Shown one piece after another: positions 11,101 through 24,542 of a DNA stretch of 64,000 bases. Numbering within the stretch: position 1 is the first letter of the stretch; the number at the start of each line of letters is the position of its first letter. The notes below the pieces were generated by a model. That model had not been told where the DNA came from. It worked only from the letters and a program-made list of their open reading frames with translations, and searched no databases. A program made the translations under genes and the position numbers. This stretch comes from Taudactylus pleione (Eukaryota > Chordata > Amphibia > Anura > Myobatrachidae): the NCBI GenBank assembly GCA_031769625.1, contig JAUIMM010000636.1, positions 6,592,501-6,656,500 on the forward strand, given 5' to 3'.

Positions 11101-12204
11101 ATGGCTACAGAGCAGCAAATCACTGGCCAAGAGGCGCCAGGTAAGTATTTGTATTTTTGGGCCTAAAGGATTATGTGGAAACAACATTTTAGGAACATTT
11201 TATATTATAAATTTTAATTCCAATTTACAAATAGGTGTTGAGGATGTAATGGAAGAGGCTGCTGGCCTAGCAGGCCAAGAAAACAAACCAAAAAAAAAGA
11301 CAGCCACAATTCACAAGAAAGGAGATGGAGGTTTTGGTCCAAATGTGCCCCAGACAACCTGCCCCAGGCAGCAAGGAATATGGGTGCAAGCCAGAAATGG
11401 AAAATGTGGGATGACATAGCCAGTGCTGTCAATAGGGTGGGTGATTTTGAACGAGCAACCTGGGAGGTCAAATGCCAACTTTTTAACCCACAGATGGAGC
11501 GATTTCAAATATCGGCTGAAGCAAAAACTGGCTGATAGGGCTAGGCATGCAGGGGGTACAGGTGGGGGTCCCACCCCTGTATCACTGGAGCTCAACGATT
11601 TGGAGGAGATGGCACAGGGGTGTGTGCAGGATGAGGAGGTGTTTGGCGTGTCAAACATGGTTACCAACATGCCAGACTTTGCGGCTCCTCATGTTGCCTC
11701 AGGTAAATGTAGTAATGTTAATAACTCAGAAATGTGTTTTGGACAATATCTAGATTCTAATGTTATTCTTTTCTCTTTTTTTAAAAGAGACACAGACGGA
11801 TGAGTCTGCTCCAGAGGGGAGCTTTGGCCGCAGAACTTCTGCTGGCTCTGCAGGGGAGGAACCAGTAGATCCGTCTGCTATGGGTGGTGGAGGCCCTGGA
11901 GCAAAGTGCTGTGGCCAACGTGACCATTGCTAAGGCCCTGGCGGAAAATACTGGGGCCAACGTCCGTATTGCAAATGCCCTGGAGCAGCTCGTTCGCCAG
12001 CAGATGTTGGAGCCGGCCTCCCTTCCTGCCGGAACATCAGGATCCTCCACCTCTGGCACAACAACAGCCATCCCTCCAAATGTGCCTAGCCCTATGCCTA
12101 GTCCAGAGGCCCCAACATCTGCCTCTGGACAGGCCAGCCGAAGGACCTCCCGGACCCGTTCAGGCTCCCTCCCTACCCCGGCCGAACGTGCCAAAAGGCG
12201 ATGA
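11101..12204 (+). pseudogene. Harbinger Myb/SANT-like protein pseudogene, copy 2
   Basis: Exons at 11101-11140, 11235-11702 and 11788-12204 with the same splice sites and the same four frameshifts as copy 1. The C-terminus differs: an extra C near 12169 keeps the frame so that it ends SGSLPTPAERAKRR, probably the original C-terminus. Private changes include PRQQG for PKQQG. Confidence 0.8.
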
Positions 12205-13886
12205 CAGCACTGGCTAAATTTCCCACATTCCTTCTGTGTTTGCCCCATATTCCTTAATGGCCAAAACCTTCCTCTCCTTTCTTGTGAATTGTTTTTAAAT
12301 TTTGTTTGTTTGTTTGTGGTTTGAAAATGCCACTTTTTTTGTTTGTGCGTTTCAAAAAAGTTTTTATTTTTTTTATAGTTATCCATATTTTATTTATGAA
12401 AAAACACACTAAAAAAAAATTGTGTACAAAAATAAAAAAAGGTTGAAAATCTGAACAAATCTATTGTTAATTCATTCAAAAACTGGTGAAAAGGTAATCC
12501 CACAAACAAAATTACAAACAATACAACGGAAATGTAAACATTATTTATTTAAAAAAAAAGCAAGGGTTAAAAACCATTTAACAGTTTTAATTAACACTTA
12601 TCAAACAAAAAAAGGACGATTGTTTTGTTGGCCCCTAAAAAAAAAAGGAAAAAAACCAACATGCCTACAATATTGTTGGCATAAACAAAAAAAAATAAGT
12701 TATGAAAAATTTAAAAGACAATTGTAAGCTAATTGATTGTATAACCCAGAAATTAGCAGCTGAGTAGTTCACCTGCGTACGGTTTTTGGCTAATAAAAAA
12801 AGGCTATTTACTATACACCTTACAAGCATTTTTGCAATTCAAAAGTGATTGTTTATGAGGCCTCAATTGATAAATCGGGAGACCATCGATGAGCCACGGG
12901 AGGAACGAAGAGACCATCGTCATTGTGGTAGAGAATACCAGACCACAAGCTGAGTGAGCAGTTTGAATGGAAAGTTGATCAGACAGTGACGTAACACTTT
13001 TTCCGTTCACATTGGCCGTTCGCATCAGAAAATTTATGTATGCCCAAAAACCGCCTCGCCACGCCTGCGTTTTCCCATCTCCACCCCCGTCACCGCCCAA
13101 AAATGGACAGTTCTGTCAATCACATTTGATATGTCACTTCCTGTTCGCTATTCGACGAACGACTGGAAAAATGATCGCAATCAGCCGTACGCACATGCGC
13201 ACTGTTACACCGACGCATGCGAGGTTTGACAACATCGGACCGCTACGAGCGTACGGCCGCTTACGAGCGGCTCTGAATGAGGGCCTATGTTTGCTTCTGT
13301 CATTATTATTGCAAAATTCCAGTTGCCAATTTCTGTATTGCTTATGCTCCCACATCCCCAGTATTCATATATTTGTGTTTTTTTACTTTACCTGCACCCT
13401 AACGCCATCAGATCTTCCCACAATAAATATCTTCAAATGTTTCATCATACTCTGTCAGTGATTGCGCTGAGCGAAAAAATTGTGGGTCCCTCAGTTTAAA
13501 AAAATGTGGTATTAATTCACTGTTTCTGGGTCTCATCACATATTATGGGGGGTGAGGGCAGGCAGCAGTTGGGACAGTGCTGGTCAGCCAAGTGTGTATC
13601 CATCTTAAAGCATACTAACAACTTACTAATTTAACAGCCAGTCTAAGGGAAATAGGTATTAAAACTTGCAGTTCACCCCTGAAAATTAACGTTCCTTATG
13701 AATGTATATGACAGCAATACAGAACTTTTTTGGGCATGTATATATTAACCTGTAGCCATGAGCTCGGGCTGGCATTGGGAAAGGACTAAGGTGATCGCAC
13801 CTGCTGTTTGACCAAGCATGCACATTGGGAAATATTTACAAAGCTACTTCTGCACTTAAAATATGCAGAAGTAGCTTGGTAATTAT

Positions 13887-14486
13887 GGCCCTCATTCAGA
13901 GCCGTTCGCTATTTGCGGTCGTTCGTTCAAAAACAAGGGGTGGCTATTCAAATGATCCGTTCGCAAATTGCAGTCTGTTCACACCTCTAAGTCTGAACGA
14001 GCGAGCAAAACATACGCTCGTTTATTTGTTAAAAACGCCCCCTGGCCGCTCGCACCCATACGTCATGTCCGCTATTTATTAGATTAATCGAGTACATCGA
14101 CCAGCGTATGAACTGCTCGCTATTCTTGTGGTTGGTGTTTGCTACCACAAATTTGCGAGCAGTTCTGGCTATAAAATAACCCAGTGACGTGGTCAATGAC
14201 GCTGCTGTATTAATTATGCACACCCATAATACGCCCGTTTTGACCTTTAAGCACGCCTGCGTTCGGATCTCCACTCCCCATTTTCAAGCACCTTCCCCTG
14301 TTACCACCCACATACGCCTCATTCTGTCACTCAAAATAGCAGGCACTCGCTATATAGCGTACAAACGATTTTTGGCCGCACTGACTGGTTCGCGCATGCG
14401 TACTAAAAACCGTACGCATGCGCTGATGTGCAAACATCGCTCGGAACGAGCGTACTGCCGCTAACGAGCGGCTCTGAATGAGGGCC
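13887..14486. mobile_element. 600-bp Harbinger-type MITE, copy 2
   Basis: Same MITE as 5491-6090 with the same perfect terminal repeats and TAT on both sides. It was amplified with the unit and did not transpose independently. Confidence 0.9.
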
Positions 14487-14685
14487 TATGTCCCTATATG
14501 TTGCTCTCAAAGTAAAGATGCTCCAATGGGTGCTACTCTGGTTACAAATATTAATGTGTACAGTGATTTTTATAGATTTGAATTTGTCAGTTTATGATTC
14601 ACTTTACAATATAACAAGCCTTCTGTTCTTTATCTGGCTATGACTGTCTGTTTGGACAAATGACTTGCACTTTACAGAAAACTAA

Positions 14686-14990
14686 AGGCCTGATTCAGAG
14701 CCAGACGCTCTGACCAGAGCACTCGCTCTGAATCAGGGCCCTCCTACCTAAAATTGGAGCGGCCTCCTGGCCGCTCGCATAGCTGTGGGTGACCACCCAC
14801 AGCTTATGCGAGCGGCCAAAAAGATGGTCGCGATGGTCAAGACCATCGCGACCATCGGGCTTGCAACAAGACCCTGCGGTAGGGTCTCGCTACCGCAAGC
14901 CCAGGAGTGCTTTTGGCTCTATCAGAGCCAAAAGCACTCCCACTGACATCACTAGTGATGTCAGTGGGGCCGGACCCAGACGGTAGGTGT
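14686..14990. mobile_element. Hairpin-chain MITE, truncated, copy 2
   Basis: As in copy 1. The first base of the terminal GGGCC is A here, while the GATGGTCGCGATGGTC stem is perfect with its complement, unlike in copy 1. Confidence 0.8.
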
Positions 14991-16380
14991 TAACGATATC
15001 GTTTATCATTCAATCGTTGAAAAAAATTGTTCACTTTCTAAGTTAAAATGATTATCGTTCATGTGCGTTCATATTTATAGTTTGTAGTTCAGTCAGATTG
15101 ACCAACTGAACGATTTTCATTAAGGGAATATGAAAAAATCTTTTGTAGTTCAAAAAAATCATTCATTACAATAAAATCTGACAGAAAATCGTTCAGAAAA
15201 TCGTTGGTAACAAAATTGTTGTGTCTGTATGCAGCTTTACTGTTCAGCATACTTGGATATTTACTTCACTTCCACAGCCTAATTGGACTCACCTGATTCA
15301 TCTGTCACTGATCTGGACATTTGTTTACTCCCATCCACCTCTGTCTCCTTCAGTCACATATTACTCTGTCATTACTGGACTTAAGTATATAATTGTTCAT
15401 GTCTACCAACAGTCACATTAAAAAACCCACCTTTCCATTTAAATCAGTTCTGGTGTCTGCTCCTGTTTCCACCTCGTGTCCATGACAAACACAGGCCCTA
15501 ACACAACCTGGATGGGCATCTTTTCCCTCAGTAGCCCTGAAGATAGGTAGAGATGAAAGAAGACTTGAGAAAAGAAGAATAAAGTAGCCTCTTTGAGAAG
15601 AGTACCTGCATGGAATAGAAATAATGGAGCCGGCAGCAAGGGGTGAGGAGTGTTAAGTGTCTGCGGCTGTAGCATGTTCACAGCCAGTTAGAGCCCTGAC
15701 TCAGCGGCCAGTACTAAGTAGGTGATGTAGCTGGAAGCAGGCAGGGAGGGAACAGGTGGGATGGGAGTGTAAGCACTGGCTTAAGCACAATAGATGTGAT
15801 GGTGTGGGGAGTGGGGGGAGGGTCGGGGGTGCGCGAATGCTGTATACTAAGCAGGTGAGTGATGGAGCGGGAAGAGGGCAGTGGGAGAGCAGGTGAGATG
15901 GCAATGCGAGTGCTGGACAGATGTAAAGGAGTGGGCAGAGGGGTGTGGGACAGTGGGCAACTGGAGTTGGGTGTCCGCAACTGCATCATCTAGATGGTCA
16001 GATCCATGAGAAGTCAGTGGCAAATGCAGGATTTTGAAAGGGTGTTTTCCAATACTTGGTTACAACACCAATGGCAAAAAATCTAACCATATAGAGGCAG
16101 CACTCGGGTAATCAATACTCAATAATCCAAGCTTGTTAATCCATTACTGTGCAATGTTTCAGATGGGGGGGAGGCTTTAGGTTTAGGGCTCCTGGGGAGG
16201 ACTAACGGATAGACACCCTCCTGGGAGGTTAGGTTTAGGCTATCATCTTTGCGTTTGCCATTTTTTTTTGTTAAAAAACATGTTTTCTCTTTTTTTAAAG
16301 TATAGTCTGATTTTTAAGTTGTTTGGTAACATATAATTTAAGGTGTCATTTTAGTAATCCACACTTTTTTTTACCCACAG

Positions 16381-16490
16381 AGGACCAGTGGCGGCTGCAA
16401 GCAATGCAGGTGGGCTTGCACACATTGAGGGGCCATGTCATAGGGATGCTTGTGGTCCTTGATCACATGTTGGCGGTCCTGCACCACTAA
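16381..16490 (+). pseudogene. Terminal exon of a second Harbinger-linked gene, copy 3 unit
   Basis: Identical reading to the exon at 7993-8102, with the same acceptor, phase and stop. Its upstream exons are missing at the unit joint. No third instance follows the end of the array at 24619. Confidence 0.5.
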
Positions 16491-17371
16491 TTTTTATGTT
16501 TTTTCCCCCCTAAAAATGTGTTTAAAAATAACATTTTTTTTTGCTTTATTCAAGTCTCATTCCTTGTCTGTAAATATTAGATTGTTTAACCTTACATAAG
16601 TCGACTATTGGAGCATGTTTTTTAAAGTAATGTAAATTTGATTGTAGAAAGCTCAAGTAAGTATGTAAGCTGGCACATTAAACACCGAACAATACCAATA
16701 GGTTTGTAGAATTACCGGCTTGTTTATTTTTATTTTTTGGTGGGTAATGTAAATATTAAATCAAACCTGCTTAGGCCTAGATTAGAAAACATACTGATTC
16801 ACCATACTACCTTTGGTATTTGCTTTTAGCCACAAAGCATGGTAAAATACTGTACAAATTAACACATTAGAGGATTAGCCTGTAAGAAAGTTTGCCTTTT
16901 TTGGACCAGGTTACACTTGCTTATAATTTACCAAGGAAAAGTCTTTTTAACGTAAACCAAAAATTTAATGCACACAAATAATAACCAAAAAGTGAATTGT
17001 GACAATCAATTCACACAGTGAAAACACACTCCAAAAAACATCCAACACCAAAATAAACAAAACAACAACAACAATTAAAAACTGTTTGAAGAAGTAGCAG
17101 GCCAACATGAATCCACAAATGAGGCGAAGAAATAATTGTTCCAAAGTTATATCCAATGTGGCCACATGAAGACAATTTTTTGGATCAGGTAGTAGGCATC
17201 GTTTTTTCGGGTAATTTTATGGAATAAAAGACATAAAAAAATAAAAAATAAAAACATTAAAATTGGCCATGAAAATCTTACATGTCTACATTGTGTCAAT
17301 TAATTAAATTGTTAACAATAATTACCTAAAATATCTGGCCACCACATCATCGCGTATGGCCCCCCACATAC

Positions 17372-18434
17372 TTACCTCCGACCAACCTCGGGGGGGCCAT
17401 CCTCAGGCAAGGCATCCTCTGGCTGCATTGGGACACCACTCCATATGGCAATGTTGTGAAATATCCCACACAGGACCACAATTTTCGAAACCATAGCCGG
17501 CAAATACATGAGCTCGCCAACAGAGTGGTGGAGGCATCTGAATCGGCCTTTTAAAAGGCCGATACAGCACTCCACCACCTGCCTGGTGGCTGTAAGTGCG
17601 GAATTATACTCACTTTGTGGCCCTGGTGTGGGAGCCAAATAAGGAGTGAGCAGCCAGGGCATGCAAGGGTAACCACTGTCTCCTGTGAAAAAACAAAAAA
17701 ACCCATCAGGACCATTGTGCAACAAGCTTTGCATTGGTTGCCACGGAAGGTGTCAACTTACCCAGAAGCCACGCATCACCAGCTTGTAGGTTGTCTAATT
17801 TGTGCCAAATCCCTGATTGCCGGATGACGAAGGAATCATGTGCACTCCCGGGGAATTTGGCATTCAGGGACAGGATCTGGAGGGAGGCATCACATACCAC
17901 CATTACATTCAGTGAATGAAAGTGTTTGCGGTTCCTAAAAATAGCCTCCAGCCTGAAGTGGTATGTGAGTGCCATCCACAACCCCTATGATGTGTGGAAA
18001 GCCAGCTATTTGGTAAAAATTGGCCTTCGCCACACTAAGGGAACCCATATCCACTGGCATTTGAATAAAATGATGGAGGTGTTTAAAAATGGCCTCCATC
18101 ACTGCCCTCAGGATCCTTGAAAAGGAGGATTGGGAGATTCCGGCAACTATTACCACCGTGGTTTGAAAGGATCCTGAGGCACAGAAATGTAATACCGACA
18201 TTAATTGCGTGGTATTGGTGGTATTGCTGTAGGACTGACAATTTGCCGTTCAAGATCACTCTCTATTAATGAGAGAGTGTCTAGGATGATTTGTGGAGGA
18301 AGACGGTATCATCTTAAGACCTCACCATCTGGCATTCCAAAAAGGGTGACACGTGTTCTATATATCTGGGGCCTTGCATGCCTACGAGGCCTACGCCTGG
18401 GACGAAGTTGAGGTTGGTCGGGTTCTGGAACCAT
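17372..18434 (-). pseudogene. Harbinger transposase pseudogene, copy 3
   Basis: Same reading, intron and three lesions as the copies at 593-1655 and 8984-10046. Confidence 0.88.
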
Positions 18435-18672
18435 GGCCAAGATAATACGACCAACAACAACCTGAAATGGTAAGCCAGGTAGTTATTTTCGAAAAATTTG
18501 AAAAGAAAAATATACTTATCTTTTTTAATAAATCCAAAGATGCTTGCAGGCCGGGGTCTTGTCATGAGTAGAACAACCTACATTTCAAAAGTAGAAAATA
18601 TATTTAGTTATTATTGGGAAAACTTGGATTGTGATCACATTTTTTAGGCTTAAAAAAAAGAGAAGGGAGCAC

Positions 18673-18910
18673 ACATTAGTTCGGAAAAATGCACGCTACA
18701 TTTAGTGGTAAAACATGATTTTACACTGAAATAATAAAAACACATTAGTGCGCTAAATAGTACGCATTTTTTACAGTTAAAACAAGACACATGAGTTCGT
18801 TATATATTACGCTACTTTTACAGTTCAATAAGGAGACATTAGTGCGCTAAATAGTACGTTCAGTTTAAAATAAAAACAACTCAAACATTATTTCGCAAAA
18901 GAGTACGCTA
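18673..18910. promoter_or_regulatory. Five spaced direct repeats, copy 3
   Basis: Same block as at 1894-2131, with the copy-1 reading of the third motif. Confidence 0.55.
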
Positions 18911-19420
18911 TATTTAGTAGGAAGACATGATTGGTCCTACAACCAAAAAAAAATTACTTAGTGAAACATAGGCGAAGACCAACACATCGAAAATTGTAAC
19001 TTCATGAAACTAAAAACACTTACCAAAAACAGACAAATAACCCAAAAACGTCAAGGGGGTAAGGCCAAAATAACTGTAAAAAAAAACAATAGTACTAACA
19101 TTTTTTAACTATTTACTATTATTGTTTATGGTGGTTTGGAAAAAGACTTACTCAAAAACTCCAATATAAAAAGGTAAACAATAAAAAAAAGCGAATGTAA
19201 AAAAATTAAGTAAGAAAACAAAAAAAACGATCACACTAGAAAACTCCAAACTCCAAAATCCGCCAACAAACACCTCCTCCGTCAAACCTCCAACATTCAT
19301 CAGCCGCCACCTCGACTCGAGTCACACCAAGCTATAAATAGTCTCTATTTTCCCGCTCAAATTACGGACGGACAATAGGAGCGCACAATCAATGATGCGG
19401 CCGAATAATGCTGACGCATG

Positions 19421-19428
19421 TATAAAAA
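19421..19428 (+). promoter_or_regulatory. TATA box of Myb-like gene, copy 3
   Basis: TATAAAAA 52 bases upstream of the ATG at 19480. The upstream TATAAAT is also intact. Confidence 0.5.
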
Positions 19429-19479
19429 CGTCACTGAAAATCCCAATCGGTCTGCTGTAGTGAGACTTGAAAGTCAAAA

Positions 19480-20583
19480 ATGGCTACAGAGCAGCAAATC
19501 ACTGGCCAAGAGGCGCCAGGTAAGTATTTGTATTTTTGGGCCTAAAGGATTATGTGGAAACAACATTTTAGGAACATTTTATATTATAAATTTTAATTCC
19601 AATTTACAAATAGGTGTTGAGGATGTAATGGAAGAGGCTGCTGGCCTAGCAGGCCAAGAAAACAAACCAAAAAAAAAGACAGCCACAATTCACAAGAAAG
19701 GAGATGGAGGTTTTGGTCCAAATGTGCCCCAGACAACCTGCCCCAAGCAGCAAGGAATATGGGTGCAAGCCAGAAATGGAAAATGTGGGATGACATAGCC
19801 AGTGCTGTCAATAGGGTGGGTGATTTTGAACGAGCAACCTGGGAGGTCAAATGCCAACTTTTTAACCCACAGATGGAGCGATTTCAAATATCGGCTGAAG
19901 CAAAAACTGGCTGATAGGGCTAGGCATGCAGGGGGTACAGGTGGGGGTCCCACCCCTGTGTCACTGGAGCTCAACGATTTGGAGGAGATGGCACAGGGGT
20001 GTGTGCAGGATGAGGAGGTGTTTGGCGTGTCAAACATGGTTACCAACATGCCAGACTTTGCGGCTCCTCATGTTGCCTCAGGTAAATGTAGTAATGTTAA
20101 TAACTCAGAAATGTGTTTTGGACAATATCTAGATTCTAATGTTATTCTTTTCTCTTTTTTTAAAAGAGACACAGACGGATGAGTCTGCTCCAGAGGGGAG
20201 CTTTGGCCGCAGAACTTCTGCTGGCTCTGCAGGGGAGGAACCAGTAGATCCGTCTGCTATGGGTGGTGGAGGCCCTGGAGCAAAGTGCTGTGGCCAACGT
20301 GACCATTGCTAAGGCCCTGGCGGAAAATACTGGGGCCAACGTCCGTATTGCAAATGCCCTGGAGCAGCTCGTTCGCCAGCAGATGTTGGAGCCGGCCTCC
20401 CTTCCTGCCGGAACATCAGGATCCTCCACCTCTGGCACAACAACAGCCATCCCTCCAAATGTGCCTAGCCCTATGCCTAGTCCAGAGGCCCCAACATCTG
20501 CCTCTGGACAGGCCAGCCGAAGGACCTCCCGGACCCGTTCAGGCTCCCTCCCTACCCCGGCCGAACGTGCCAAAAGGCGATGA
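19480..20583 (+). pseudogene. Harbinger Myb/SANT-like protein pseudogene, copy 3
   Basis: Three exons with the same splice sites and frameshifts as copy 2 and the same C-terminal reading (AERAKRR). It shares the copy-1 reading PKQQG, so the PRQQG change is private to copy 2. Confidence 0.8.
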
Positions 20584-22266
20584 CAGCACTGGCTAAATTT
20601 CCCACATTCCTTCTGTGTTTGCCCCATATTCCTTAATGGCCAAAACCTTCCTCTCCTTTCTTGTGAATTGTTTTTAAATTTTGTTTGTTTGTTTGTGGTT
20701 TGAAAATGCCACTTTTTTTGTTTGTGCGTTTCAAAAAAGTTTTTATTTTTTTTATAGTTATCCATATTTTATTTATGAAAAAACACACTAAAAAAAAATT
20801 GTGTACAAAAATAAAAAAAGGTTGAAAATCTGAACAAATCTATTGTTAATTCATTCAAAAACTGGTGAAAAGGTAATCCCACAAACAAAATTACAAACAA
20901 TACAACGGAAATGTAAACATTATTTATTTTAAAAAAAAAGCAAGGGTTAAAAACCATTTAACAGTTTTAATTAACACTTATCAAACAAAAAAAGGACGAT
21001 TGTTTTGTTGGCCCCTAAAAAAAAAAGGAAAAAAACCAACATGCCTACAATATTGTTGGCATAAACAAAAAAAAATAAGTTATGAAAAATTTAAAAGACA
21101 ATTGTAAGCTAATTGATTGTATAACCCAGAAATTAGCAGCTGAGTAGTTCACCTGCGTACGGTTTTTGGCTAATAAAAAAAGGCTATTTACTATACACCT
21201 TACAAGCATTTTTGCAATTCAAAAGTGATTGTTTATGAGGCCTCAATTGATAAATCGGGAGACCATCGATGAGCCACGGGAGGAACGAAGAGACCATCGT
21301 CATTGTGGTAGAGAATACCAGACCACAAGCTGAGTGAGCAGTTTGAATGGAAAGTTGATCAGACAGTGACGTAACACTTTTTCCGTTCACATTGGCCGTT
21401 CGCATCAGAAAATTTATGTATGCCCAAAAACCGCCTCGCCACGCCTGCGTTTTCCCATCTCCACCCCCGTCACCGCCCAAAAACGGACAGTTCTGTCAAT
21501 CACATTTGATATGTCACTTCCTGTTCGCTATTCGACGAACGACTGGAAAAATGATCGCAATCAGCCGTACGCACATGCGCACTGTTACACCGACGCATGC
21601 GAGGTTTGACAACATCGGACCGCTACGAGCGTACGGCCGCTTACGAGCGGCTCTGAATGAGGGCCTATGTTTGCTTCTGTCATTATTATTGCAAAATTCC
21701 AGTTGCCAATTTCTGTATTGCTTATGCTCCCACATCCCCAGTATTCATATATTTGTGTTTTTTTACTTTACCTGCACCCTAACGCCATCAGATCTTCCCA
21801 CAATAAATATCTTCAAATGTTTCATCATACTCTGTCAGTGATTGCGCTGAGCGAAAAAATTGTGGGTCCCTCAGTTTAAAAAAATGTGGTATTAATTCAC
21901 TGTTTCTGGGTCTCATCACATATTATGGGGGGTGAGGGCAGGCAGCAGTTGGGACAGTGCTGGTCAGCCAAGTGTGTATCCATCTTAAAGCATACTAACA
22001 ACTTACTAATTTAACAGCCAGTCTAAGGGAAATAGGTATTAAAACTTGCAGTTCACCCCTGAAAATTAACGTTCCTTATGAATGTATATGACAGCAATAC
22101 AGAACTTTTTTGGGCATGTATATATTAACCTGTAGCCATGAGCTCGGGCTGGCATTGGGAAAGGACTAAGGTGATCGCACCTGCTGTTTGACCAAGCATG
22201 CACATTGGGAAATATTTACAAAGCTACTTCTGCACTTAAAATATGCAGAAGTAGCTTGGTAATTAT

Positions 22267-22866
22267 GGCCCTCATTCAGAGCCGTTCGCTATTTGCGGTC
22301 GTTCGTTCAAAAACAAGGGGTGGCTATTCAAATGATCCGTTCGCAAATTGCAGTCTGTTCACACCTCTAAGTCTGAACGAGCGAGCAAAACATACGCTCG
22401 TTTATTTGTTAAAAACGCCCCCTGGCCGCTCGCACCCATACGTCATGTCCGCTATTTATTAGATTAATCGAGTACATCGACCAGCGTATGAACTGCTCGC
22501 TATTCTTGTGGTTGGTGTTTGCTACCACAAATTTGCGAGCAGTTCTGGCTATAAAATAACCCAGTGACGTGGTCAATGACGCTGCTGTATTAATTATGCA
22601 CACCCATAATACGCCCGTTTTGACCTTTAAGCACGCCTGCGTTCGGATCTCCACTCCCCATTTTCAAGCACCTTCCCCTGTTACCACCCACATACGCCTC
22701 ATTCTGTCACTCAAAATAGCAGGCACTCGCTATATAGCGTACAAACGATTTTTGGCCGCACTGACTGGTTCGCGCATGCGTACTAAAAACCGTACGCATG
22801 CGCTGATGTGCAAACATCGCTCGGAACGAGCGTACTGCCGCTAACGAGCGGCTCTGAATGAGGGCC
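22267..22866. mobile_element. 600-bp Harbinger-type MITE, copy 3
   Basis: Third tandemly copied instance of the MITE, with perfect terminal repeats and TAT flanks. Confidence 0.9.
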
Positions 22867-23065
22867 TATGTCCCTATATGTTGCTCTCAAAGTAAAGATG
22901 CTCCAATGGGTGCTACTCTGGTTACAAATATTAATGTGTACAGTGATTTTTATAGATTTGAATTTGTCAGTTTATGATTCACTTTACAATATAACAAGCC
23001 TTCTGTTCTTTATCTGGCTATGACTGTCTGTTTGGACAAATGACTTGCACTTTACAGAAAACTAA

Positions 23066-23370
23066 GGGCCTGATTCAGAGCCAGACGCTCTGACCAGAGC
23101 ACTCGCTCTGAATCAGGGCCCTCCTACCTAAAATTGGAGCGGCCTCCTGGCCGCTCGCATAGCTGTGGGTGACCACCCACAGCTTATGCGAGCGGCCAAA
23201 AAGATGGTCGCGATGGTCAAGACCATCGCGACCATCGGGCTTGCGACAAGACCCTGCGGTAGGGTCTCGCTACCGCAAGCCCAGGAGTGCTTTTGGCTCT
23301 ATCAGAGCCAAAAGCACTCCCACTGACATCACTAGTGATGTCAGTGGGGCCGGACCCAGACGGTAGGTGT
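23066..23370. mobile_element. Hairpin-chain MITE, truncated, copy 3
   Basis: As in copy 1, with intact GGGCC end and perfect GATGGTCGCGATGGTC stem. Confidence 0.8.
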
Positions 23371-24542
23371 TAACGATATCGTTTATCATTCAATCGTTGA
23401 AAAAAATTGTTCACTTTCTAAGTTAAAATGATTATCGTTCATGTGCGTTCATATTTATAGTTTGTAGTTCAGTCAGATTGACCAACTGAACGATTTTCAT
23501 TAAGGGAATATGAAAAAATCTTTTGTAGTTCAAAAAAATCATTCATTACAATAAAATCTGACAGAAAATCGTTCAGAAAATCGTTGGTAACAAAATTGTG
23601 TCTGTATGCAGCTTTACTGTTCAGCATACTTGGATATTTACTTCACTTCCACAGCCTAATTGGACTCACCTGATTCATCTGTCACTGATCTGGACATTTG
23701 TTTACTCCCATCCACCTCTGTCTCCTTCAGTCACATATTACTCTGTCATTACTGGACTTAAGTATATAATTGTTCATGTCTACCAACAGTCACATTAAAA
23801 AACCCACCTTTCCATTTAAATCAGTTCTGGTGTCTGCTCCTGTTTCCACCTCGTGTCCACGACAAACACAGGCCCTAACACAACCTGGATGGGCATCTTT
23901 TCCCTCAGTAGCCCTGAAGATAGGTAGAGATGAAAGAAGACTTGAGAAAAGAAGAATAAAGTAGCCTCTTTGAGAAGAGTACCTGCATGGAATAGAAATA
24001 ATGGAGCCGGCAGCAAGGGGTGAGGAGTGTTAAGTGTCTGCGGCTGTAGCATGTTCACAGCCAGTTAGAGCCCTGACTCAGCGGCCAGTACTAAGTAGGT
24101 GATGTAGCTGGAAGCAGGCAGGGAGGGAACAGGTGGGATGGGAGTGTAAGCACTGGCTTAAGCACAGCAGATGTGATGGTGTGGGGAGTGGGGGGAGGGT
24201 CGGGGGTGCGCGAATGCTGTATACTAAGCAGGTGAGTGATGGAGCGGGAAGAGGGCAGTGGGAGAGCAGGTAAGATGGCAATGCGAGTGCTGGACAGATG
24301 TAAAGGAGTGGGCAGAGGGGTGTGGGACAGTGGGCAACTGGAGTTGGGTGTCCGCAACTGCATCATCTAGATGGTCAGATCCATGAGAAGTCAGTGGCAA
24401 ATGCAGGATTTTGAAAGGGTGTTTTCCAATACTTGGTTACAACACCAATGGCAAAAAATCTAACCATATAGAGGCAGCACTCGGGTAATCAATACTCAAT
24501 AATCCAAGCTTGTTAATCCATTACTGTGCAATGTTTCAGATG

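Larger units (their letters stand above)
7854..13285. mobile_element. PIF/Harbinger transposon, left-truncated, copy 2
   Basis: Same element as in copy 1, here with its complete truncated left side: unit joint, intron, terminal exon, then transposase, central repeats, Myb-like gene and right terminus ending at 13285. No GGCCCTCATTCAG left end is present anywhere between the joint and the transposase. 8103-8983 has no recognisable gene. Confidence 0.85.
7854..16242. repeat. 8.39-kb tandem unit, copy 2
   Basis: This is the only unit with both junctions inside the window. It starts at the novel joint after cta at 7851-7853, enters an intron and last exon of a second plus-strand gene, then repeats the Harbinger element and flank of copy 1. 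It shares several indels with copy 3 against copy 1 and also has private substitutions, such as a lost G at the edge of its hairpin chain (14686). Copy-specific variants argue that it is not a simple assembly duplication. Confidence 0.95.
16243..21665. mobile_element. PIF/Harbinger transposon, left-truncated, copy 3
   Basis: Third copy of the same truncated element, ending at 21665 with GCTCTGAATGAGGGCC followed by TAT. Copies 2 and 3 have TAT after the end where copy 1 has TAA. Confidence 0.85.

Noticed and set aside
11781..12386. 201-residue minus-strand frame over the Myb-like exon 3 (also 20160-20765)
   Set aside because: It is the antisense of a GC-rich coding exon and has no motif of its own; the plus-strand gene with splice sites explains the region.
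12464..12727. Lysine-rich 87-residue frame in copy 2
   Set aside because: Made of A runs in the 3' region; a one-base difference in a homopolymer opens it only in this copy.
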